This document shows positions 7,298 through 14,644 of a stretch of 62,037 nucleotides of DNA, in pieces. Made by a program: the position numbers and the translations under genes. The notes under the pieces were generated by a model. That model was not told where the DNA came from, searched no databases, and was given only the letters and a program-made list of their open reading frames with translations. The stretch's first letter is position 1. The number at the start of each line of letters is the position of its first letter. This DNA is from CAZYSK01 sp964649415 (GTDB lineage: Bacteria > Chloroflexota > Anaerolineae > B4-G1). The DNA lies in contig CAZYSK010000032.1 in the NCBI GenBank assembly GCA_964649415.1, positions 1 through 62,037 of the forward strand. Reading direction: 5' to 3'.

Positions 7298-8431
7298 TCA
7301 ACGTGATGCGTTCCGCTCCACGATACGAGCGATCTCCCCTTCCACACGGCTTGCCTGGGCCGGCGTCAACGCGCCCACTTCCATCTCACAGCGGAACTGA
7401 CCATGGGCTGGGACGGTGACTATGTTCCCCTTGGCTGCCTCGGCCAGATAGCCCTCTGGCTCGGCCGTGGCCGGCAACACCAGTCCCAGAGCATCTTGAT
7501 CGGCGGTGCGACAGATCCAACGAACGCCTTTGTCCAACTGATCGGGGCGGTGACGGACGTAGTCGGCGCTGCCATCGGGATGAACCTGCAGGCTGTGCGC
7601 CCATCCCTTCTCGTCCGCCAGATAGTCGATGAACAAGACCACCTCGGGGTCGAATATCAAGCCTGGAGCCAGCAGGTTGTGCACCTCCGGGTCGCGCGCC
7701 AACTCCTCCAGAAACTCCACGTAACCCGGCAGTGGCCGGACGTGGGAGGGAATGCTCCACCGCACGCGCACGCGTTCGGGCGTGCAGGGAGCACTGTACA
7801 CCAGGCGTCCGTTATCCACTGGCCGGAAGTTCACGTGGGCCAGGTACATAAGCTCCATCTCGGAGTTCTTCAGATTGGTGATGGACATCGTCACCTGAGC
7901 CAGAGTGGACCCGGCACGGAGCCTGACCAGCGGCTCGGCGACGTAGTTGTGGTTGAAAGCCACCGTGTGCTGGTATTGCCCACCCAGACCGATGTAAGCA
8001 CCCTCAGAGGCACGATCGATGTCCGCCTTGTCCTGGCCGACGACCAGCCACGCCTTGCGGTAGGGCGCGTTGGGCAGTTCACCGTGCAAGGGATGTGTAT
8101 CCTCATTGGATGGGACGCCCATAGCCGTCGCCCCACAGTGAATCAAGAAGCCACCATAGGTCTCCAGGTATTGCCGGGTGGGGCAGGGCTCGTCGAACAT
8201 GGACTTCATCGTGAGTTCCCGCCCGCCGAACTCCGCTGACCAGATCTGCTGTCCCTGAAACGGCAGCAGCACGAGCTGGCCCACCTCGTTCTTGAGCCGC
8301 AATCCACACACACCGCTGTCGAAACGAAACGCAGAGGCCGAGAGCGGTCCGTGCTCCACCAGCGTTCTCTCTTGCTCAGTGAAGAACTGGGGAGCGATGT
8401 TGATGATCGTTTCAGACGTTGCCACAGGCAT
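7298..8431 (-). CDS. DUF4432 / aldose 1-epimerase-like protein
   Basis: A 377-residue protein with the layout of the DUF4432 branch of galactose mutarotase-like beta-sandwich proteins: early QIWSAEFGGRELTMKSMFD, the GGFLIHCGATAMG loop, the His-containing THPLHGELPNAPY motif and MELMYLAHVNFRPVDNGRLV further on. Its likely role is anomer interconversion of the sugar supplied to the isomerase next door, helped by the conserved histidines; this is inference from family and position. A GGGAGGTA ribosome site stands directly before the ATG. It lies 81 bases upstream of fucI and about 100 bases after the kinase gene, with one copy of a dispersed repeat in that gap. Confidence 0.8.
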   Translation of the reverse strand: MPVATSETIINIAPQFFTEQERTLVEHGPLSASAFRFDSGVCGLRLKNEVGQLVLLPFQGQQIWSAEFGGRELTMKSMFDEPCPTRQYLETYGGFLIHCGATAMGVPSNEDTHPLHGELPNAPYRKAWLVVGQDKADIDRASEGAYIGLGGQYQHTVAFNHNYVAEPLVRLRAGSTLAQVTMSITNLKNSEMELMYLAHVNFRPVDNGRLVYSAPCTPERVRVRWSIPSHVRPLPGYVEFLEELARDPEVHNLLAPGLIFDPEVVLFIDYLADEKGWAHSLQVHPDGSADYVRHRPDQLDKGVRWICRTADQDALGLVLPATAEPEGYLAEAAKGNIVTVPAHGQFRCEMEVGALTPAQASRVEGEIARIVERNASR

Positions 8432-8452
8432 TACCTCCCAATGCTACAATCC

Positions 8453-8523
8453 GTTCGTAGTAAGGGCGGATGCCTGCATCCGTCCGCAGGTCCGCCGAAC
8501 GGACGTCTGCGTCCGCGCCGTCC
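8453..8523. repeat. Dispersed GTTCGTAGT...GTCCGCGCC repeat copy
   Basis: The segment begins GTTCGTAGTAAGGGCGGATG and ends GACGTCTGCGTCCGCGCCGTCC. Close copies occur twice in tandem at 22621-22752, and the right half recurs at 39060-39105. It contains overlapping inverted motifs (GGATGC/GCATCC and GGACG/CGTCC). It lies between the kinase and DUF4432 genes, inside the presumed operon. Confidence 0.6.
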
Positions 8524-8533
8524 CAATCGCGCT

Positions 8534-10057
8534 TCATCCACCCGCCACCGTGGCCAGTTGCTCAAAGATCGGCTCCAGGGCCGCGTAGGTCTGCTGAAAC
8601 AGCCCGTAGAGGTCAGCGTAGCGCTGGCTACGGGATAGATCAGGACGCTCGGCCTCCTCCACCTGAACAAACTCGTGGGCCACGCTGAAATCGGGGAAAA
8701 GGCCCACGCCGACGCCGCCGGCGATGGCCGCCCCCAGCGAAGTCGCCTCCGCCAGCAGCGCGGGTCGCAGAATGGGCAGCCCGTAGACGTCGGCCAGGAT
8801 CTGCCTCCAGACGGCGCTGCGAGCCCCGCCACCTATGAGCCGCATCGCCTTGACTGCCGCCCCCTGTTCCAGGAAGGCCTCCAGGATGATGCGCAGGTTG
8901 AAGGCCACGCCCTCCATGACCGCGCGCGCCATCTCGGCCCGTCCGTGCGACATCGTCAGGCCAACGAACACCCCACGCGCCAGAGGATTCCAGTGGGGAC
9001 TCCGCTCGCCGAGGAGATAGGGTAAGAACAGGAGGCCCCCGCTCCCTGGTTCGACACGCTCCGCGGCCGCGCTGATCTCGTCGTACAGTTGAACCTCGCC
9101 CTCACCACGCAGCAGTCGCTCCAACCAGTCGTAGGCACCCCCCGCGCACTGCATCGTGCCCGTGGGGAAATATAGTGCCGGGTCCAGGTGGGCGAAGGTG
9201 AAAGTTCGCATCTGCGGGTCGTGGAGAGGGCTTTCCGCCGTCACCGCGATCCAAGACGAGGAGCCGATGTAGTTGTAGGCGTCACCAGGATGCACGGATC
9301 CGGCGCCCACCGTGGCGCAGCCACCGTCGCCCCCACCGATGACCACCGGCGTCCCCGCGAGCAGGCCGGTCGCGGCTGCTGCCTCTGAGGTTACCTGCCC
9401 AATTACGGTAGTGGAAGGCCGTGCTGGCGGGAGCTTGTGCGGGTCCAACCCGAGCGCCTCAACTATGTCCAACGCCCAATCGCGCCGCTCCAGATCAAAG
9501 AGATTGGTGCCGGAGGCATCGGAGTAGTCGGTGGCAAAGGCCCCGCTCATCTTATAGGCCACGTAGTCCTTGGCCTGGAGGAACTGATGGGCGCGGGCGT
9601 ATAGCTCCGGTTGGTGGCGCTGGATCCACAGTACCTTGGCTGCGGTGTAGGAAGCGCCAGCGCGGTGCCCCGTGCGGCGGTAGATCTCGTGCGCGCCGCA
9701 GCAGCGAGCCAGGAACTCTGCCTCAGCGGTGGCGCGCTGGTCGGCCCAGATGATGGCCGAGCGCAGGGGCACACCGGCAGCGTCTACTGCCAGCGCTCCC
9801 ATCATCATTCCACTGAAGCTGACGACGGCAATGTCGCCCGGCGCGACGCCGCTGACGTCCAGCAACTCCCGCGTCGAGTCCCGCGCCGCCCGCCACCAAT
9901 CCGCAGGGTCTTGCTCCGCCCAGTTAGGACGCGGGTAGGCGGTCTCGTAGGCCCCAAGAGCAGTAGCGACTGCCGCGCCGCTGGCCGCTTCGAAGAGCGT
10001 GGCTTTGTTGCCCGTCGTCCCTAGATCGTGCGCCAGGATGTAGTGATTCTGTGACAC
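8534..10057 (-). CDS. FGGY-family carbohydrate kinase (xylulokinase/fuculokinase-like)
   Basis: A 507-residue protein of normal FGGY length with two actin-like domains. The N-terminal phosphate loop reads AHDLGTTGNKATLF, followed by SGMMMGALAVD and the sugar-pocket segment WADQRATAEAE. The C-terminal ATP domain has IGGGDGGCATVGAG, the GLLFLPYLLGERSPHWNP signature and LIGGGARSAVWRQILADV. It phosphorylates a ketose. The neighbouring L-fucose isomerase makes L-fuculose the likely substrate, though sequence motifs alone look closest to xylulokinase. The start is GTG at 10057; no good ribosome site is visible, but the gene follows the permease stop by 10 bases, so coupling is plausible. Confidence 0.88.
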   Translation of the reverse strand: MSQNHYILAHDLGTTGNKATLFEAASGAAVATALGAYETAYPRPNWAEQDPADWWRAARDSTRELLDVSGVAPGDIAVVSFSGMMMGALAVDAAGVPLRSAIIWADQRATAEAEFLARCCGAHEIYRRTGHRAGASYTAAKVLWIQRHQPELYARAHQFLQAKDYVAYKMSGAFATDYSDASGTNLFDLERRDWALDIVEALGLDPHKLPPARPSTTVIGQVTSEAAAATGLLAGTPVVIGGGDGGCATVGAGSVHPGDAYNYIGSSSWIAVTAESPLHDPQMRTFTFAHLDPALYFPTGTMQCAGGAYDWLERLLRGEGEVQLYDEISAAAERVEPGSGGLLFLPYLLGERSPHWNPLARGVFVGLTMSHGRAEMARAVMEGVAFNLRIILEAFLEQGAAVKAMRLIGGGARSAVWRQILADVYGLPILRPALLAEATSLGAAIAGGVGVGLFPDFSVAHEFVQVEEAERPDLSRSQRYADLYGLFQQTYAALEPIFEQLATVAGG

Positions 10058-10067
10058 GGCGACTCAG

Positions 10068-11099
10068 CTACCCTTTGACCGCACCGACCAGCAACCCGCG
10101 CGCGATGTAGCGCTCCAGGGCGATGGCGATAGCGACGACCGGGATGATCATGATCAGAATCAGGACGGACATGTACCACCACTGTGGCCCACGGGTCGCG
10201 TTCTGCGCCGCAACGGTCAGCGGCAGGGTCTGGGCATCTGCGCCCGAGAGAAACAGGGCCAGCAAGTACTCGTTCCATGCGAACACAAGCACAAATAGAA
10301 ATGTGGCCACAAGTCCGGGCAGCGCGAGGGGCAGCACAATGGACCAAAAGACCCGATAATGGGAAGCTCCGTCAATGGCCGCGCACTCCTCCACTTCAAT
10401 CGGAATAGTCTGGAAGTAATCCCTCATCAACCAGACCACGATCGGCAGGTTGGTGGCCAGATAGGTGATGATCAGGGCAGCCCGCGTGTCCAGCAGGTGG
10501 AACTGCTGGAACAGCACATAGATGGGAATCACCACCGCGACAGGGGGCAACATCCGCTGGGAGATCAGCCAGAAGGCGATGTCGCTGTTGCCCAGGGAGC
10601 GCTTGAAGCGCTTCCCAATCGTCTGCAGAAGGAGAACGAAGAGAGCGACACCGACGAGCACGGCAATCTGCCAGGGCACTCCCAGGACGACGGCAAAGAC
10701 GACCAACACCAGGCAACCGATGAACGTCAAGATCGCGCCCAGTCGCGGCCGGTAATCGAAGCGCGTCAGACCATAGGCCGCCGCTGTTCCCAGCATCAGG
10801 GAAAGCACGGAACTGGTGAGGGCGACGATGACGGTGTTGACGTACGGCCGGATGGTGTCGTTGCTCAGATCACCCACCAAGATATAGTGCCACGCGTGCA
10901 GCGACGGTTGGAAGTCAACGAAGGGTACGTAATATGGGCCTGTGTTCACGTCCACTGGCAGTTTGAATGAGGTGACGAACAGCCAGTAGATAGGGAAAAG
11001 GACGACCAAGGCCCACAGGCCCAACGCCAGGTAAGATATCGCCATCCCGACGGGAGATGAGCCAAAGAGCGATCTACGTCGAAACAGACGCTTGATCAT
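10068..11099 (-). CDS. CUT1-type sugar ABC transporter permease (MalG-like)
   Basis: A 343-residue permease with six predicted membrane spans and the EAA cytoplasmic loop EECAAIDGASHYRVFWSIVL (about residues 235-254), which docks the ATPase. I choose the ATG at 11099 because GGAGGAG lies eight bases before it; a GTG at 11108 overlaps the previous stop and is an alternative. A long middle stretch (roughly residues 100-155) with two extra hydrophobic segments is unusual for MalG-type proteins and is mirrored in the partner permease. No ATPase is encoded in this operon, so a shared MsmK/UgpC-type ATPase elsewhere is expected. Confidence 0.9.
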   Translation of the reverse strand: MIKRLFRRRSLFGSSPVGMAISYLALGLWALVVLFPIYWLFVTSFKLPVDVNTGPYYVPFVDFQPSLHAWHYILVGDLSNDTIRPYVNTVIVALTSSVLSLMLGTAAAYGLTRFDYRPRLGAILTFIGCLVLVVFAVVLGVPWQIAVLVGVALFVLLLQTIGKRFKRSLGNSDIAFWLISQRMLPPVAVVIPIYVLFQQFHLLDTRAALIITYLATNLPIVVWLMRDYFQTIPIEVEECAAIDGASHYRVFWSIVLPLALPGLVATFLFVLVFAWNEYLLALFLSGADAQTLPLTVAAQNATRGPQWWYMSVLILIMIIPVVAIAIALERYIARGLLVGAVKG

Positions 11100-11104
11100 T
11101 TGCG

Positions 11105-12265
11105 TCACTCCTCCGCCACGCGAGGGCGAACCAGATTGACATAGGACATGCCGACGAATGTGACGACGAAGAGCAGGATGTAGGAAAGGGCGGCGGACCC
11201 GCCCAGGTCAAGCGCACGCCAGGCGATAAAGGCGTGCAGCGTCAGCGACTCCGTGGCCGTGCCCGGCCCGCCATTGGTCAGCACGTTGGGTAGATCTACA
11301 ATCTTGAAGGCCTCGATCATCCGGATCAGAATCAATGTCGTGCTGACCGGCAAAATCGCGGGCACGGTGATGTGCCAGAAGATCTGCCAGCGATTGGCTC
11401 CGTCCACCAGCGCGGCCTCAACCTGCTCCACAGATAGGCTCTCCAGCGCGGCCAGGAGCACGATGAACATGAAAGGCGTCCACTGCCATATATCGCCCAA
11501 CATCACCGCCGCGCGCGCTCCCCATGGGTGGTTGACCCACGAGTAGAGCCCCAGGCCCAACGCCTGCCAGATCGGCTGGAACGGCCCCTTGTCCGTGTCG
11601 GTCAGCATGCGGAACATGTAGGCAATACCCACGGGCGTGATCATCATCGGCAACAGAAAGACGACGCGGAAGAACCGGCGGCCGGGGAGTTTCTGTGTGG
11701 CCAGCAGCGCCAGGCCAAGCCCCAGGCCATATTGGACCATGAGACCGACGAACACGTAGATCAAGGTAACGACCAGCGACCCTGGCCGCCCCCCCGCGCT
11801 CAGTGTTCGCACCAGGAGCCAGGCTCCGAAGGCAACGATCGTGCTCGACACAACGCGTCCGATCACGCCCCCGGCGGAGAGCGAGCGACTGCGGAGGTAG
11901 CGCACCAGTGACACGAGCAAGAGCACGACAACAGCCACGAACACCAGCCATCCGAGCGGCGAGGAGCCTTCCGGCGCACCCAGGAAGTGACCCTGTTCGC
12001 TTCCGACTATCAGTTTCTTGTAGTTGGCCAGCCCGGAGAACTTGATCTCAAACCCACCCTTGACGAACTTGAAGCGCGACAACGACAAATAGAGGGAGAC
12101 GAGTAGGGGGAAGATCGAAAGGAAGAGCACGACCAAGACGGCCGGCCAGACAAAGACATTCCCGGCCAGAAGCTCCGCCTGTGCGCTCAGTCTCTTCCAT
12201 CGGCTGGCAAACCCGGAACTCGCACCAATCTGAGCCATGTCTTGAGACGGTCTTTCAACCTGCAT
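11105..12265 (-). CDS. CUT1-type sugar ABC transporter permease (MalF-like)
   Basis: A 386-residue membrane protein, longer than the usual 290-320 residues. The first span follows a cytoplasmic N terminus of about 40 residues. An inserted segment (about 105-175) with two further hydrophobic stretches separates span 1 from the conserved core. The EAA loop reads VEAALVDGANRWQIFWHITV (near 279-298), the ATPase contact. It pairs with the MalG-like protein encoded downstream, whose GTG alternative start overlaps this stop. The binding-protein gene lies upstream, separated by two hairpins. Confidence 0.88.
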   Translation of the reverse strand: MQVERPSQDMAQIGASSGFASRWKRLSAQAELLAGNVFVWPAVLVVLFLSIFPLLVSLYLSLSRFKFVKGGFEIKFSGLANYKKLIVGSEQGHFLGAPEGSSPLGWLVFVAVVVLLLVSLVRYLRSRSLSAGGVIGRVVSSTIVAFGAWLLVRTLSAGGRPGSLVVTLIYVFVGLMVQYGLGLGLALLATQKLPGRRFFRVVFLLPMMITPVGIAYMFRMLTDTDKGPFQPIWQALGLGLYSWVNHPWGARAAVMLGDIWQWTPFMFIVLLAALESLSVEQVEAALVDGANRWQIFWHITVPAILPVSTTLILIRMIEAFKIVDLPNVLTNGGPGTATESLTLHAFIAWRALDLGGSAALSYILLFVVTFVGMSYVNLVRPRVAEE

Positions 12266-12318
12266 TGATCTATTCCACCTGAGTATGTATCACGCGCATG
12301 CGCACATCTGGGAAGGAT

Positions 12319-12357
12319 CCCTCAGGGCCCGGCCCCGATCGAGTCGAGCCCTGAGGG
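12319..12357. repeat. Stem-loop between binding-protein and permease genes (first of two)
   Basis: CCCTCAGGGC (12319-12328) pairs with GCCCTGAGGG (12348-12357) around a 19-base loop. It lies between the stop of the binding-protein gene and the permease start on the same transcript. Stem-loops at this place commonly protect the 5' binding-protein message, giving more binding protein than permease; that role is inferred. Confidence 0.55.
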
Positions 12358-12358
12358 T

Positions 12359-12393
12359 GCGGACATTGATCCGGACGCACGATCAATGTCCGC
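12359..12393. repeat. GCGGACATTGATC palindrome (second stem-loop)
   Basis: GCGGACATTGATC (12359-12371) and GATCAATGTCCGC (12381-12393) are perfect 13-bp arms around a 9-base loop. The same word recurs at about 14126-14140 and 16957-16971, in altered form at 42548-42570, and within a coding sequence at 18900-18926, so it is a dispersed element as well as a local hairpin. Confidence 0.65.
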
Positions 12394-12436
12394 TGCGTCC
12401 GTAGGTCATTCGACTGACCGTACGAACGACCGCGGT

Positions 12437-14029
12437 TTACTCGGCGCCAATCGTGCCACGATAGGCTTCAAGCTGCTCATCGCGGCCGAGTTCCTCGGTG
12501 ATCTCCTCCCATCCGTCATAGACCTGCTGCATGCACTCGTCTTTGGTGATCTCGCCGGCCAGGAACTGGCTGACGGCAGTGTCGAGCACGACCTGCTGAT
12601 AGCGCTGGTTCTGCGGAATGCGCAGGTCCAGCACCATGTTCGGGCTGGCAAGGCTACCCTCGATCGCGCCGAGGTAGACGGAGGCCGCCGCCGGGCTCAT
12701 GCCGGCCTCGACCCACGCCTGCCGGTTCAGGAACTGCGACGTACGGTAGGGATTGAAGCCGGTCTTGCCGATGGTGACGTCCACGTTGGCCTGGGCCGGC
12801 TGGCACATGTAGGAGAAGAAATCGTACGCGGCGTCTTTAACGAGCGGATCGGCGGCGGCGTTGATCGCACCAGACCAGCCTCCGTAGGCCGCGAACGGTG
12901 CGTGGTTCACCCCATTCGTAGCGTAAGGGCACGTGGTATCGTCACAGGGCACCAGCTCACCGGTGGCACGGTCGAGCACCTCGGTGGAGCCGGGTAGGAT
13001 GATGGCCCCTACCTTGTCCTGCACCGTGGACTGCTCGGGATCAATGGCCAGCGTGCCAATGTCGCCCCAGTCCATGGACAGCGCACAGCGGCCGGTGGTG
13101 AACAGGGAGCGCGTGTCGCCCACGTCCAGGTTCAACTCATCCGGGGGGCCATACTGCGTGGTCACGTTGTAGACGTCCAGCGCAGCGCCAAACGCCTCGT
13201 TGTTCACCAGGGGTTCCATCGTCTCGGCGTCGAAGAAGACACCCTGCGATGTGCCCTGGCTCTGAATGAACGCGCTGGCGATTGAATGGATGAACCAGTA
13301 GGCCTGGGCGTTGCGCTTCTTGGAGATGCAGGAGCCGTAGTCCGGATCGCCGTCTCCGTTCAGGTCTTTGCCGTGGAAGAACGCGGCGATCTCGACATAG
13401 TCATCCCACGTCTCCGGCGGATCAAAGCCCGCCTCCTCCAACAGGTCGGTGCGATAGTAGACCATGTGGAAGTCGCCGTCCAACGGGAGGGTGTAGATGC
13501 TGCCCTCGTAGGTGGAGCTGAAATCACGGAAGAAGGGGGCGACGTCATCCCACTCCAACGCCCCATCGGCCGCCACCCGGCCGGTCAAGTCCTCCAGGTA
13601 GCCGGGGACGATGTAGTCTACCATCCACTGCGGCGCGAATACGAACGCATCGAAGGCGTTCGTTCCCGTCGCCAGGTCGGTCAGAACCTTCTGATACAGG
13701 TCACTGAAGGGAACGATGACCACGTTGACCTTGGCACCCGTCAATGCCTCGAAGTCAGGACCACGCCGCTGGAGCGGCTCGGCGATCTGCGGGCCGGTGA
13801 AGGTCAGCACGTTGATCTCTACCCCTTCGTAAGGCTTGGGCGCGGCCGTAGGCGTGACGACTACCTCGACCTCTTTCTCGACCTCAACCGGGACCTCGAC
13901 CGGTACCTCGACCTCCTTCTCAACCTCAACCGGGACCTCGACGGTGACAGTGACCGTCTCTGGCTGACATGCGACCAGCATAGCGAGCACCACGAACAAC
14001 GCGAAAACCATCCAGAGCTTGGACTTCAT
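12437..14029 (-). CDS. CUT1-type sugar ABC transporter substrate-binding lipoprotein
   Basis: A 530-residue binding protein. I start at the ATG at 14027-14029 (MKSKLWMV), preceded by GAGGAGGAGAC; the open frame runs further up but without a signal sequence. The signal peptide ends in the lipobox AMLVAC. A repeating Val/Glu/Lys linker (EVPVEVEKEVEV repeats, about residues 25-55) follows and then the MalE/UgpB-type fold (YEGVEINVLTFTGPQIAEPL, VDYIVPGYLEDLTG, KTGFNPYRTSQF). This linker type is common in Chloroflexota. It captures a sugar outside the membrane and delivers it to the two permeases encoded downstream. Ligand unknown; the fucose-type enzymes in the same run suggest a fucose-containing saccharide. 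Confidence 0.92.
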   Translation of the reverse strand: MKSKLWMVFALFVVLAMLVACQPETVTVTVEVPVEVEKEVEVPVEVPVEVEKEVEVVVTPTAAPKPYEGVEINVLTFTGPQIAEPLQRRGPDFEALTGAKVNVVIVPFSDLYQKVLTDLATGTNAFDAFVFAPQWMVDYIVPGYLEDLTGRVAADGALEWDDVAPFFRDFSSTYEGSIYTLPLDGDFHMVYYRTDLLEEAGFDPPETWDDYVEIAAFFHGKDLNGDGDPDYGSCISKKRNAQAYWFIHSIASAFIQSQGTSQGVFFDAETMEPLVNNEAFGAALDVYNVTTQYGPPDELNLDVGDTRSLFTTGRCALSMDWGDIGTLAIDPEQSTVQDKVGAIILPGSTEVLDRATGELVPCDDTTCPYATNGVNHAPFAAYGGWSGAINAAADPLVKDAAYDFFSYMCQPAQANVDVTIGKTGFNPYRTSQFLNRQAWVEAGMSPAAASVYLGAIEGSLASPNMVLDLRIPQNQRYQQVVLDTAVSQFLAGEITKDECMQQVYDGWEEITEELGRDEQLEAYRGTIGAE

Positions 14030-14644
14030 GATAGTCTCCTCCTCATCTAGTGGCGGGAGCAGGTGTGTCGCCGGCTCCCTTGTCCAACACGCCTTCCCTG
14101 GCTCCAATCGCGCAGGAGCGGACAGGGCGGACATTGATCCCGACCGTCTGACCGATTGCCCGCGGTCGACGTCGGCTGGGTCCGTGGACATTGCAAGCGT
14201 TGATGGTGCGTCCGGCGAGAATAGGCCAGGGACACGCATAGCCGGCGGTCATCAACTCCGGTTTACGAACCGGGGTTGGATGGCCCACGGCGGCAGGCTA
14301 TTTGACTGCTACCACCTCCTTTCATCATTGGACGCAGCCGACGTCGGCCACAGAAGGCCGGGCAGACGGTCGGAGTCAACGTCCACGCGATTTCTCGGAA
14401 TGCGCCGCCACACACCAAGTGTATGTTGCATTGGCGTGACGGGTGCGGTTCCCACACCCCCTACACGATGGCACCGTATCGCCACCGAATAGCACTTCCG
14501 AGATGGTTACCCCCATGGGGAATCCCGACGAACAACCAATCTACCAACTTACCAGCCTACCAACAGGAACAAGACTCCCGTCCCTGAAGGCCCACTGACC
14601 GCACCTGTGTGCCGTCCTGATCCTGCGCGATTGCGTAATCGCGG
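14030..14644. other. 615-base intergenic region upstream of the binding-protein operon
   Basis: No coding frame with support. It holds a GGCGGACATTGATCC repeat word at about 14126-14140, a second partial copy (GTGGACATTG) near 14182, and a small hairpin next to the LacI/URO-D stop. The binding-protein operon's promoter must lie here, but I see no clear -35/-10 pair on the minus strand and no copy of the palindromic operator found at 17002-17035. Confidence 0.5.
14626..14643 (-). terminator. Short stem-loop after the LacI/URO-D gene
   Basis: CGCGATT (14626-14632), loop GCGT, AATCGCG (14637-14643). It starts one base after the stop codon on the minus strand. The stem is short and lacks a T-run, so termination is uncertain. 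Confidence 0.35.
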
